DNA of 34,910 nt. It comes from Mycobacterium sp. ST-F2 (GTDB taxonomy: Bacteria; Actinomycetota; Actinomycetes; Mycobacteriales; Mycobacteriaceae). The stretch covers positions 1 to 34,910 of the forward strand of contig NZ_JMHT01000018.1 of NCBI RefSeq assembly GCF_001905655.1. Direction: 5' to 3'. The notes below the pieces were generated by a model. The model was not told where the DNA came from. It made no database searches and saw only the letters and a list, made by a program, of their open reading frames with translations. The position numbers and the translations under genes are program-made. Of this stretch, positions 24,293 to 31,571 are shown piece after piece (the first letter of the stretch is position 1; every line of letters begins with the position of its first letter).

Positions 24293-25338
24293 GGTTCATC
24301 TGGAGCGGGGTCCTGGCGTTCGACCGCGTCGGCAGGCGAATCCCTCAACTGATCCAAATCTGGTTGTGTGAGCTGTTTTTCGCCGTCCCACTGATGTTCT
24401 TCATCGCCAAGCTCATCGACATCCACGGCGCCTTCGGGGTGCCGGGCACCGGGGAGCGGCTGCCCGGCGTGTTCTGGGGTGCATTGGCTGTCTCCCTGGT
24501 GGCCGGCTTCTTCTTCGTCCGTGGGCTGGTGCGGCCACGCCTGGTCGACGGGAAGTGGACACCGGTCTCGACGGTGGACATCGGTGATTTCACCGTCGGC
24601 GTCGGCGTCAGGAGTTGGGCTGTCGAATACACGTACCTGACCAGCCATCCGTCGTATGCGTTGCTGCTGCTCCTCACGGCACCGATCCCCGCCGTCCTGG
24701 TGCTCTCCACCATCGACCACGGCGACAGCAGCTTCTACTTCCGGGTGGCGGGCATCGTGGGGTTGTGCGTCCTGGCGGCGATGGCGCTGGCGCGGCTATT
24801 GGCTTGGTACGTCTTCCGATTCGGCCGCGGCCAGTTGGAGAAACAAGGATTCCGCGCGGCCTGGGAGATCGCGTGGAAGCCGGTGTTGATGCTGATAGTG
24901 ATGATCTACGCCATCATCGGCATCCCGCTCGGTTGGATGTGGTTCCAGGAGCAGCGGACCATCGCGGCGTTGCCGGTGGTTTCCGTGCAGGACGGTGTCG
25001 ACCATGTGGGTCAATATCGCCGCGTCGACGGAGAGCTGGCCACCGAGCCGGTGTACTGGGCGCCCCGTGGGACCGGTCGCGGAGGCAACAACTACGCGGG
25101 TTCCGGTGTGCTGGTGCAACTTCCATCTGGCGGTGACGCCCTACTGCTGGCCGAATCGTTGTCGGTGCCTGACTTCATCGGCGTGATGCGGGACGTCAAG
25201 GACGGCCGGATCAAGACCCAGGGCAAGGTCATCGACACCATCACCGACACCCAACTGGAGTACTACGGCTTCGATGTCAACGCGTTTCCCGAGGCCTCGC
25301 CGGAAGGCCGGGTGATGGTCCTGCTGAGCTACCCGTGA
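24280..25338 (+). CDS. polytopic membrane protein with a C-terminal beta domain, unknown
   Basis: A 352-residue protein starting with a GTG inside the previous gene. There are about five membrane segments: LCELFFAVPLMFFIAKLI, VFWGALAVSLVAGFFFV, LLLLLTAPIPAVLVL, VAGIVGLCVLAAMALA and LMLIVMIYAIIGIPLGWMW. Hydrophilic, strand-rich residues follow from about 235 (QYRRVDGELATEPVYWAPRG, GVLVQLPSGGDALLLAESLS). No catalytic motif is visible and the family is not recognised. The overlap with the flavoenzyme gene suggests a joint role, perhaps a membrane partner. It shares GTGA with a 34-codon ORF downstream. Confidence 0.75.
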   Translation: MRILRFIWSGVLAFDRVGRRIPQLIQIWLCELFFAVPLMFFIAKLIDIHGAFGVPGTGERLPGVFWGALAVSLVAGFFFVRGLVRPRLVDGKWTPVSTVDIGDFTVGVGVRSWAVEYTYLTSHPSYALLLLLTAPIPAVLVLSTIDHGDSSFYFRVAGIVGLCVLAAMALARLLAWYVFRFGRGQLEKQGFRAAWEIAWKPVLMLIVMIYAIIGIPLGWMWFQEQRTIAALPVVSVQDGVDHVGQYRRVDGELATEPVYWAPRGTGRGGNNYAGSGVLVQLPSGGDALLLAESLSVPDFIGVMRDVKDGRIKTQGKVIDTITDTQLEYYGFDVNAFPEASPEGRVMVLLSYP

Positions 25339-25439
25339 TCGAGGACCTGCTGCGCATGCAGTGGTTCCCGCCGGACTGGCAGCGCTTCACCGGAGGCGAT
25401 CCAGCGATCCCGAAAGCGGAGCTGGACGCCGCGGAGTAA
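25335..25439 (+). CDS. putative coupled 34-residue mini-protein
   Basis: The GTG at 25335 overlaps the stop of the membrane protein (GTGA), the usual coupling signal in this genome. It opens 34 codons ending in TAA: VIEDLLRMQWFPPDWQRFTG then GDPAIPKAELDAAE. The peptide is acidic, contains two Trp in a WFPPDW motif and shows GC-rich third positions. There is no signal or membrane segment. No family is recognised; it could also be a chance frame of this length. Confidence 0.4.
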   Translation: MIEDLLRMQWFPPDWQRFTGGDPAIPKAELDAAE

Positions 25440-25450
25440 TCCACCAATAT

Positions 25451-25461
25451 TGGTCTTACCA
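25451..25461 (+). promoter_or_regulatory. FadR-type operator
   Basis: TGGT-CTT-ACCA is a perfect inverted repeat of the form TGGTnnnACCA, the operator type of many FadR-subfamily GntR regulators. It lies about 25 bases before the -10 of the regulator gene, that is at or just upstream of the -35 region. Autoregulation of the regulator-hydroxylase pair is the likely consequence. Confidence 0.75.
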
Positions 25462-25485
25462 CTAGACCTCTTACCTCTGCTGGGT

Positions 25486-25491
25486 TAGTGT
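25486..25491 (+). promoter_or_regulatory. -10 element for the FadR-type regulator
   Basis: TAGTGT ends 6 bases before the ATG at 25498, indicating a leaderless transcript starting at the start codon. Confidence 0.55.
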
Positions 25492-25497
25492 CGTGGC

Positions 25498-26223
25498 ATG
25501 GAGTTGACGTCGATCAAGCGACGCTCGGCGGCCGACGAGGTGCACGACCAGCTGCTCAAGCAGCTTGTCGCGGGCGCCCCGCCGCCGGGCTCACGGTTGC
25601 CGAGCGAGCGCAAACTGGCCGAGGTGCTGGGCGTATCGAGGCCCGTCGTGCGTGAGGCCATCCAGCGTCTGGTCGCGTCCGGCCATCTCGACGTGCGGCA
25701 GGGGGACGGCGCCGTCGTCAACGACATCACGCGCACCGGTGGGCTCGACCTGCTGCCGCATCTGCTGGTCGACGCGCCCGACGGCGCGATGGTGAACCCG
25801 TCGGTGGTGCGCAGCGTGCTCGAGGTACGCGAGTATCTCGGGCCGTGGATCGCGGAGCGGGCTGCGGCACGGTCCGCGCAGAAGCTCACCGGACCGCTGA
25901 ACCGGGCGCTGGCCGATATCGAACGCGCACAGACCGGCGCGGAGCAACAGCTGGCTGCGCTCAGGTTCTGGGAATGCCTTGTGGTGGGCGCGGATTCGAT
26001 CGCCATGACGCTGATCTTCAACGGCATGCGCCGCGCGTACGAACCGATGCTCGCGGTGGTGGCCGACGCCGTCGCGGCCGCGGAACCCGCGGGCGCGTAC
26101 CGCAAACTCGCAGCGGCGGTGACGTCAGGCGCCGCGCCGAAAGCGCGTCGGGCTGCGGCTGTCGTACTCGGTGGCGCCACCACGGTGCTGTCGGATTTCC
26201 TGGACCAGATGGAGGCGCAGTGA
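25498..26223 (+). CDS. FadR-subfamily GntR transcription regulator
   Basis: A 241-residue regulator. The N-terminal winged helix (about 8-75) contains AADEVHDQLLKQLVAGAPPP-GSRLPSERKLAEVLGVSRPV and VREAIQRLVASGHLDVRQGDG, the GntR signature. The C-terminal all-helical effector domain (about 95-235) is of the FCD/FadR type, with LEVREYLGPWIAERAAARS. It probably binds an acyl-CoA or carboxylic acid; metal-binding His residues typical of some FCD domains are not obvious. It overlaps the following hydroxylase-like gene by four bases (GTGA) and has its own operator upstream, so it most likely controls that gene. Confidence 0.92.
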   Translation: MELTSIKRRSAADEVHDQLLKQLVAGAPPPGSRLPSERKLAEVLGVSRPVVREAIQRLVASGHLDVRQGDGAVVNDITRTGGLDLLPHLLVDAPDGAMVNPSVVRSVLEVREYLGPWIAERAAARSAQKLTGPLNRALADIERAQTGAEQQLAALRFWECLVVGADSIAMTLIFNGMRRAYEPMLAVVADAVAAAEPAGAYRKLAAAVTSGAAPKARRAAAVVLGGATTVLSDFLDQMEAQ

Positions 26224-26888
26224 CGAGCACCAGCACCCGAGGTGTGACCCTGGGCCAGGCGGCCCGCGAGTTCCTGCGTCATCCGACGCCGTGGATGATC
26301 CTGGCGCTCGTGGCCGGGACGGCCACCGCCCGCGTGGTGGTCGGCGGAATCGGCCTGGCCGACCTGTGGGCACCGCTGGCGCTGGTGCTGCTATTTCCGT
26401 TCGTGGAGTGGGTGATTCACGTCTTCATCCTGCACTGGCGGCCGCGGAAGCTGGGCCGGATCACCCTCGACACCTTGGTCGCGCGTGATCATCGTCGACA
26501 CCACGCGAACCCCCGCGATGTCGACCTGGTGTTCATTCCGACGCCGACGTCGATGTGGCTGATCGCGGCGATCGTGGCGCTCCCGCTGGGCATCGGCGCC
26601 GCGGTCGGTGCGCCCCTGCACGCGACGCTGACCTTCGTGCTGATCGAATCATTGGTCCTGCTGACCTATGAGTGGACGCACTACCTCGTACACACCGACT
26701 ACAAGCCGCGGACCACGTTGTATAAGGCCGTGTGGCGTAATCACCGCCTGCACCATTTCAAGAACGAGCACTACTGGTTCTCGGTCACCACGTCGGGCAC
26801 CTCGGACCGGGTGCTGGGCACCTACCCGGACCCCGCCGCCGTCGAGACCAGCCCGACGGCGAAGAACCTGCACGGGTCGCTGAATTAG
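26220..26888 (+). CDS. fatty acid hydroxylase / sterol desaturase superfamily membrane protein
   Basis: A 222-residue integral membrane diiron protein starting with a GTG that overlaps the regulator stop. Four or so membrane spans alternate with histidine clusters: EWVIHVFILH (63-72), DHRRHH (90-95), HYLVH (154-158) and HRLHH (175-179) with His184 nearby. These match the HxxxH/HxxHH ligands of the superfamily, which hydroxylates or desaturates lipids with O2. Substrate specificity cannot be told from the sequence; carotenoid, sterol-like or fatty acyl substrates are all possible. It ends with a 4-base tail-to-tail overlap with the next gene. Confidence 0.87.
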   Translation: MTSTSTRGVTLGQAAREFLRHPTPWMILALVAGTATARVVVGGIGLADLWAPLALVLLFPFVEWVIHVFILHWRPRKLGRITLDTLVARDHRRHHANPRDVDLVFIPTPTSMWLIAAIVALPLGIGAAVGAPLHATLTFVLIESLVLLTYEWTHYLVHTDYKPRTTLYKAVWRNHRLHHFKNEHYWFSVTTSGTSDRVLGTYPDPAAVETSPTAKNLHGSLN

Positions 26889-27196
26889 CCGCCCTTACAG
26901 GAGATGTCGACCCATACCGTGGTGAACTTCGTGCGGTCGATGATGTGACCGGTGGAATCGATGTTGTCGTTCTCCATGCCCTCGACTCCGGTGACCTTGC
27001 AGCCGGATAACGGATATACGACTGCGCCGTTGATGAGGACGTTGAATCCTTGCGCCTGAAGCGCATTGATGGTGTCTTGGGCATTGCCGAAGCCACCGGG
27101 ACCGCCGACGGCTGCGGCCGGTGCCGCCACCGCCGTTGCCGAAGCGATGAAGGCAGCCACGGCAGTGCCGACGACCGCACGGCTGATTTTGGGCAT
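26885..27196 (-). CDS. small secreted protein with one disulfide
   Basis: A 103-residue protein. The signal peptide is MPKISRAVVGTAVAAFIASA and continues to about AAAVGG. A mature part of about 70 residues includes GFGNAQDTINALQAQGFNVL, INGAVVYPLSGCKVTGVEGM and a C-terminal WVDISCKGG. The two cysteines suggest a single disulfide. GGAG lies 8 bases before the ATG at 27196. It resembles small exported actinobacterial proteins (DUF-type, often in multiple copies in mycobacteria), role unknown. The lipoprotein gene upstream is in the same direction, 30 bases away. Confidence 0.78.
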   Translation of the reverse strand: MPKISRAVVGTAVAAFIASATAVAAPAAAVGGPGGFGNAQDTINALQAQGFNVLINGAVVYPLSGCKVTGVEGMENDNIDSTGHIIDRTKFTTVWVDISCKGG

Positions 27197-27226
27197 GCGA
27201 GTACTCCGATTGTGCTGCAGAGGATT

Positions 27227-27850
27227 TCAGGGTTGAACGAACTGCTTCACGAAGGCGATCAGGTCGTCCTTGGGCGGCGGCACGTTGTACTGCTTGGTCT
27301 GCGTGTCGTTGTCGAAGGACATGAACATCGGGCAGGTGGTGTCCGTACCGGACAGCTCGGTGGTGCCGAGCTCCTTACCGGTTGTCGCCGCTCGGACTGT
27401 GACGGTGTAGGTGGTGGCGCGAAGGTCGACCTTGTTGGCGGTGGGGTGCCCGTTGTCCTGGTAGCCGGTGCAGTCCATGACGGACTGTTCGTCTTTGGTT
27501 TCGACGCACACCACGGTGTCGATGGCGGCATAGGTATTGCGGTTCGCATCGAATTGCACGGTCCAGTCGGAGGGCAACGTACTGGTGTCCTCGACAAGTC
27601 CGTGGCCCCACGGAGTGAACAGAATCGTCTTGTGGGACTTGGCATCCGGGCTGTAGCCGGTGGCACGTGATTGTGTTGCGCCCTGGCACACGGTCATGAA
27701 GTCCGCATTCGTCAGCTTGGCGGGCGCGGTGGTGGGGTCGGGGGTCGATGTTGGTTTCGCGGCGTCGACGTTGGAACAGGCGGTGAGCAACGCGACGCCG
27801 GTTCCCGCGACCACGAAGGTGGCGACGCGCGCGCGATTGAGTTGGGGCAC
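27227..27850 (-). CDS. exported lipoprotein
   Basis: A 207-residue lipoprotein. The signal sequence MPQLNRARVATFVVAGTGVA ends in lipobox LLTAC, with Cys25 the acylated residue. A Thr/Pro-rich tether (STPDPTTAPAK) follows, and the globular domain includes FMTVCQGATQSRATGYSPDA, VDLRATTYTVTVRAATTGKE and TTCPMFMSFDNDTQTKQYNV. Four cysteines in the domain (VCQG, VCVE, DCTG, TCPM) could pair. The GTG start at 27850 is preceded by GAGGTG. The domain type is not recognised by me; similar lipoproteins occur widely in mycobacteria. Confidence 0.82.
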   Translation of the reverse strand: MPQLNRARVATFVVAGTGVALLTACSNVDAAKPTSTPDPTTAPAKLTNADFMTVCQGATQSRATGYSPDAKSHKTILFTPWGHGLVEDTSTLPSDWTVQFDANRNTYAAIDTVVCVETKDEQSVMDCTGYQDNGHPTANKVDLRATTYTVTVRAATTGKELGTTELSGTDTTCPMFMSFDNDTQTKQYNVPPPKDDLIAFVKQFVQP

Positions 27851-27871
27851 TGCGATTTTCTTTCACCTCGA

Positions 27872-27940
27872 GACGAATTGCCATGGGGCTGGCTGCCACT
27901 GACAGATAGGCAGCCGGGTTACAGCCCAGGGCAATTCGTC
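27872..27940 (-). other. long structured hairpin upstream of the lipoprotein gene
   Basis: Arms GACGAATTGCC (27872-27882) and GGCAATTCGTC (27930-27940) pair perfectly over 11 bp. Inside them, GGGCTG (27886-27891) pairs with CAGCCC (27922-27927), and GCTGCC (27892-27897) with GGCAGC (27909-27914), leaving a small bulge and an 11-base loop. It lies between uppP and the lipoprotein gene, ending 21 bases before its GTG. No T-run follows. It could be a terminator, a leader structure or a mobile-element remnant. Confidence 0.6.
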
Positions 27941-27964
27941 TTCAGGTGGAGCGAGCGGCTCCGA

Positions 27965-28861
27965 TCAGTGCAGCGTCAGCCACGCCAAGCTGCCGAGACC
28001 GGCCACCGCGCAGTAGATCGCGAACGGTGTCAGGGTGCGGGTCTCGAAGTACTTCACCAGGAACCGCACCGACAGATACGCCGCGACGAACGCGGCCGCA
28101 CTGCCGGCCAGCACCTGTCCACCGATGCCGTCGCCGGCCGGCCCGAACAGTTCGGGAATCTTGAGCGCCCCGGCGGCGAGGATCACCGGGGTCGCCAACA
28201 GGAACGAGAACCGGGCGGCGTCTTCGTGCGACAGCCCACGCAGGACGCCCGCGACCATGGTCGCGCCCGATCGGCTGATGCCGGGCAGCAGCGCGAGAAT
28301 CTGGGCCGCACCGATACCCATCGCCTCCGGGATCGGAAGGCGGGCCAGTCGTTCGTCGGAGTCGTTAAGCCCTTCCGAGTGCGCGGCCGCGGGCACCGCC
28401 GATGCCGTGCGATGCCGAAGGCGTTCGCCCACAAAGAGAACGACGCCGTTGACGGCCAGGAACGCTGCCGCCGGCACAGGTTTGCCCAACGACGTGCGCA
28501 GCGCGTGATCCAGCGCCAGCCCCGCGATACCGACGGGGATGGTCGCCAGGATCAGCAGCCACGCCAGCCGCTCGGCGGAGGTGGTGATCTTCCGGTTCTT
28601 GATCGACGATACCAACCCCCCGGCGACCGCCACCCAGTCCCGCCAGAAGAACACCAGCAGCGCGACGGCCGTTGCGACGTGCACGGCCACCAGGAACGCC
28701 AGGTACGGCGACTTCTCGGCCGTCATGCTCAGGTCCTGGGCCCATTGACCGCCGACCAGCGCCGGCACCAGGATCGAGTGCCCCAGACTCGACACCGGGA
28801 ACAGCTCGGTGACACCCTGGAACGCGCCGACCACGATCGCTTCGATGTAGTTGAGGCTCAC
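27965..28861 (-). CDS. uppP: undecaprenyl-diphosphatase UppP (BacA family)
   Basis: A 298-residue membrane phosphatase recycling undecaprenyl (in mycobacteria decaprenyl) diphosphate for cell-wall synthesis. Motif 1 is QGVTELFPVSSLGH (15-28), with the catalytic Glu19 and His28. Motif 2 is PGISRSGATM in the second half. About eight membrane helices are visible. The first acidic residue of the E. coli enzyme is Gln15 here, as in many family members. The GTG start at 28861 lies 12 bases after the stop of the crotonase gene. Mycobacteria usually carry another uppP elsewhere, so this may be a second copy. Confidence 0.93.
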   Translation of the reverse strand: MSLNYIEAIVVGAFQGVTELFPVSSLGHSILVPALVGGQWAQDLSMTAEKSPYLAFLVAVHVATAVALLVFFWRDWVAVAGGLVSSIKNRKITTSAERLAWLLILATIPVGIAGLALDHALRTSLGKPVPAAAFLAVNGVVLFVGERLRHRTASAVPAAAHSEGLNDSDERLARLPIPEAMGIGAAQILALLPGISRSGATMVAGVLRGLSHEDAARFSFLLATPVILAAGALKIPELFGPAGDGIGGQVLAGSAAAFVAAYLSVRFLVKYFETRTLTPFAIYCAVAGLGSLAWLTLH

Positions 28862-28873
28862 GGCAATTGGCCC

Positions 28874-29695
28874 TTACTCGCCTTTGAATTCCGGCGGGCG
28901 TTTCTCGAACATCGAGGTGATGCCCTCGGTCAGGTCCTTCGACGCGATGAACGCCGAGTTCCAGGCCGCGACGTACCGCAGGCTGGACGAAACCTGTTCT
29001 GTGCGTTGCTCGTCGAGCACGTCCTTGACGCCGCGGACGGTCAGCGGCGGGTTGGCGGCGATCTCCCGTGCCGTCTCGTGGGCTGCCGCCAACGAGGCCT
29101 CGGCGTCGGCGTACACGTCGTTCACCAGGCCGATCTTCTCGGCGCGTGCCGCGTCGATGTCCTTGCCTGTCAATGCCAATTCGCGCAGATGTCCGTCGTT
29201 GAGGATCAGCGGCAGGCGGGCCAGCGAGCCCACGTCGGCGACGATGGCCAGCTTGACCTCGCGCACCGAGAACTTGGCGTCGGCGCTGGCATAACGGATG
29301 TCGACCGCCGAGATCAGGTCGACACCGCCGCCGATGCACCAGCCCTGGATCGAGGCGATGGTGGGGGTGCGGCAGTCGGCGACCGCGGTGATCGCCTGCT
29401 GCATGGCCCGCAGGCCGGTGTGGAAGTCGGCGCGCTCCTTGGCCAGCCCGCCCCCGAGCATCGGCGCCAGCATGCCGCCCATGGCGGGCAGGTCCAGCCC
29501 GTAGCTGAAGTTGCGGCCCGACCCGGTGAGCACGATGGCCCGCACATCGGGGTCGGCGTCCAGGGCGGCGAAGGCGACCGGCAGCTCGGCCCAGAAGGCC
29601 GGACCCATGGCGTTGCCCTTGCCGGGGCCGATCAATGTCACCTGTGCGACGTGGTCGTTGGTCTCGATGGTGAGCGACTCAAAGCTTTCAGCCAT
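28874..29695 (-). CDS. echA21: EchA21, dienoyl-CoA isomerase-type crotonase
   Basis: A 273-residue crotonase-fold enzyme. The oxyanion hole residues lie in NFSYGLDL (62-69) and QGWCIGGGVDL (117-127). The three catalytic acids of delta3,5-delta2,4-dienoyl-CoA isomerase are all present at the correct spacing: Asp126, Glu146 and Asp154 (DL...REV...ADVGSLARLP), matching rat ECH1 Asp176, Glu196 and Asp204. It is therefore probably a dienoyl-CoA isomerase handling odd double bonds in beta-oxidation rather than a hydratase. Synteny with hisC2 and a DinB-like gene matches Rv3774. A leaderless promoter precedes the ATG. Confidence 0.92.
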   Translation of the reverse strand: MAESFESLTIETNDHVAQVTLIGPGKGNAMGPAFWAELPVAFAALDADPDVRAIVLTGSGRNFSYGLDLPAMGGMLAPMLGGGLAKERADFHTGLRAMQQAITAVADCRTPTIASIQGWCIGGGVDLISAVDIRYASADAKFSVREVKLAIVADVGSLARLPLILNDGHLRELALTGKDIDAARAEKIGLVNDVYADAEASLAAAHETAREIAANPPLTVRGVKDVLDEQRTEQVSSSLRYVAAWNSAFIASKDLTEGITSMFEKRPPEFKGE

Positions 29696-29702
29696 GATCC
29701 GC

Positions 29703-29731
29703 AGGCTAGCCGGTCAACCTGGGCGTAGCGT
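29703..29731. promoter_or_regulatory. symmetric bidirectional promoter of echA21 and the DinB-like gene
   Basis: TAGCCT on the minus strand (29708-29703) ends 7 bases before the echA21 ATG. TAGCGT on the plus strand (29726-29731) ends 7 bases before the ATG at 29739. The two hexamers are exactly 17 bp apart, so each falls where the -35 of the other promoter should be. Both transcripts appear leaderless, and only one polymerase can occupy the site at a time. Confidence 0.65.
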
Positions 29732-29738
29732 CTCGCCC

Positions 29739-30293
29739 ATGACCATTCCGTCCGATGTGATCGAGGCCGGCGAGGCCAGTCTGGACGTGCTTGAGCGGGT
29801 GTTGGCCGGTCTCGAGCCTGAGGACGTGACGCGGCAGACGCCGTGCACCGAGTTCGATGTGGCGGCTCTCACCGATCACCTGATGAACTCGATCACGGTC
29901 ATCGGCGGGATCGCCGGCGCGCAGCTTCCCGAGCGTGACGCCGCGGCGCCGATCGTCGACCAGGTGACGGCGGCCGCGCGCCCCGCTCTCGCCGCATGGC
30001 GCAGCCGGGGGTTGGAGGGCACCGTCGCGGCGGGGCCCGGGGAGATGCCGGCCGTGCAGATCGCCGGCATCCTGTCGCTCGAATTCCTGGTCCATGCCTG
30101 GGACTACGCGATGGCGGTCGGCCGCACAGTCGATGCCCCGGACGACCTGGCCGAGTACGTGCTCGGCATGACGAAGGCCGCTGTCAGCCCCGCGGCGCGC
30201 GCTGCCGTCGGGTTCGACGACCCCGTCGAGGTACCGGCTGACGCGAGTGCGCTGGATCAGCTGATCGGCTTCACCGGCCGGCGCGCCACCTGA
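29739..30293 (+). CDS. DinB-like / TIGR03086 metal-binding protein (Rv3773c-like)
   Basis: A 184-residue four-helix protein of the mycothiol-dependent maleylpyruvate isomerase N-domain / TIGR03086 family. The pattern is TPCTEFDVAALTDHLMNSIT (His47) and ILSLEFLVHAWDYAMAVGR (His119 and Asp122), which would form a metal site. Many are thought to be metal-dependent thiol transferases; the substrate is unknown. The start was set by TAGCGT seven bases before the ATG; longer frames to 29511 lie in echA21. Its last 23 bases overlap the end of the convergent hisC2 gene. Confidence 0.87.
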   Translation: MTIPSDVIEAGEASLDVLERVLAGLEPEDVTRQTPCTEFDVAALTDHLMNSITVIGGIAGAQLPERDAAAPIVDQVTAAARPALAAWRSRGLEGTVAAGPGEMPAVQIAGILSLEFLVHAWDYAMAVGRTVDAPDDLAEYVLGMTKAAVSPAARAAVGFDDPVEVPADASALDQLIGFTGRRAT

Positions 30294-31329
30294 CGGCGAA
30301 GTCGAGGAACAGATCGTTCTCGTACGGCACCGTGACGGTGACGCGTACGCCCTCCCCGCCGTAGGGCCGCACCAGCAGCTTGTTGTCGGCCGCGGCGTCG
30401 ACGAAGTCGGCGGTGTCCTCGGGACTCAGGGGCAGCCAGACGAAGTTGGCCTGTGAGTCGGGCAGCTCGAACCCGGCGTCGCGCAGTACGGCGCTGACGC
30501 GGGCCCGCTCGGCCACGACGGCGTCGGTGCGCGCCAGCAGTTCGTCGGCGGCGTCCAGGCAGGCGATGGCTGCGGCCTGACTGACGCTGGTCGCCGTGAA
30601 CGGCACGTACACCTTGCCCAGGGCAGTGACGATGTCCTCGTGCGCGACGGCGTAGCCGATCCGCAGACCGGCCAACCCGTAGGCCTTCGAGAAAGTGCGT
30701 AGGACGACGACGTTCGGGTGCTTGCGCACCAGCGCCAGGCTGTCGGGCAGCAGGCCGTCGCGGATGTACTCGACGTAGGCCTCGTCCAGGACCACCAGGA
30801 TGTGCGGCGGGACCTTGGCGACGAACTCGGCCAGCTTGACCGGGTCGACGACCGTCGAGGTGGGATTGTTGGGGTTGCAGACGAAGATCAGCCGGGTGCG
30901 GTCAGTGACCGCGGCCAGCATGGCGTCCAGGTCGTGCGTGTGATCTGCGAGCGGGACGGGGACGGGCGTCGCGCCGGCCGTGCGAACCTGCAGCGGGTAG
31001 ATCTCGAAGCTGCGCCAGGCGAACAGCACCTCGTCGCCGACCGAGGCGGTGATCTGGATGAGCTGCTGGCACAGGCTGACCGACCCGCAGCCCACCGAGA
31101 TCTGGTTGGGCGCGAACCCGACGTAGTCGGCCAGGCGGTCGCGCAGCGCCGCGTAGCCGTTGTCCGGGTAGCGGTTGATGTTGTCCATCGCCGCGACGAT
31201 GGCCGCGCGGACGCTGGGCAGCGGCCCGTCGACGGTCTCGTTGCTGGCTATCTTGATGGCGCCGGGCACCGTGCGGCCGGGGGTGTAGGCGGGCAGAGCA
31301 TCCATTTCGGGGCGCAGGCGGGCGGTCAC
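30271..31329 (-). CDS. hisC2: HisC2, histidinol-phosphate / aromatic aminotransferase
   Basis: A 352-residue fold-type I PLP aminotransferase (Rv3772-like). Visible residues are ASNET (28-32) near the N-terminus, NPNNPT (152-157), Asp182 in DEAYVEY and the Schiff-base Lys215 in TFSKAYGLAGLRIGY. The C-terminal RPYGGEGVRVTVTVPYENDL holds the Arg that grips the substrate carboxylate. It transfers amino groups in aromatic amino acid or histidine synthesis. The GTG start at 31329 is set by TAGACT 7 bases upstream. It is convergent with and overlaps the DinB-like gene by 23 bp. Confidence 0.92.
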   Translation of the reverse strand: MTARLRPEMDALPAYTPGRTVPGAIKIASNETVDGPLPSVRAAIVAAMDNINRYPDNGYAALRDRLADYVGFAPNQISVGCGSVSLCQQLIQITASVGDEVLFAWRSFEIYPLQVRTAGATPVPVPLADHTHDLDAMLAAVTDRTRLIFVCNPNNPTSTVVDPVKLAEFVAKVPPHILVVLDEAYVEYIRDGLLPDSLALVRKHPNVVVLRTFSKAYGLAGLRIGYAVAHEDIVTALGKVYVPFTATSVSQAAAIACLDAADELLARTDAVVAERARVSAVLRDAGFELPDSQANFVWLPLSPEDTADFVDAAADNKLLVRPYGGEGVRVTVTVPYENDLFLDFAVRWRAGR

Positions 31330-31336
31330 CCGGGAC

Positions 31337-31342
31337 AGTCTA
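31337..31342 (-). promoter_or_regulatory. -10 element for hisC2
   Basis: TAGACT on the minus strand ends 7 bases before the GTG at 31329, again the leaderless pattern. Confidence 0.55.
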
Positions 31343-31455
31343 GGTGTCCGGCAGATGGCGCTCTGGCGTCGCTTTTGCCTTTCGCGGTGTTGACTGTGTA
31401 CCGTATGCCCTCGGCGGTTCCGGGGTGCAAGAGTCCGGTACCCTCGGATCGTTCA

Positions 31456-31547
31456 GGAGGCGTGCCAGAGCGGCCGAATGGGACTCACTGCTAATGAGTT
31501 GTCCCCCTTACAGGGGACCGGAGGTTCAAATCCTCTCGCCTCCGCCA
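31456..31547 (+). tRNA. tRNA-Ser(GCT)
   Basis: Acceptor GGAGGCG pairs with CGCCTCC (31537-31543), with discriminator G and an encoded CCA (31545-31547). The anticodon stem ACTCA/TGAGT encloses CTGCTAA, giving anticodon GCT at 31490-31492 for AGC/AGU. It has the long variable arm of serine tRNAs (GTCCCCCTTACAGGGGAC). It stands 24 bases before tRNA-Arg. Confidence 0.97.
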
Positions 31548-31571
31548 CATAACTGAATAGTTGTACCCAAT

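Noticed and set aside
27671..29728. 685-codon plus-strand frame
   Set aside because: It crosses antisense through the lipoprotein, uppP and echA21 genes, all of which have clear family motifs.
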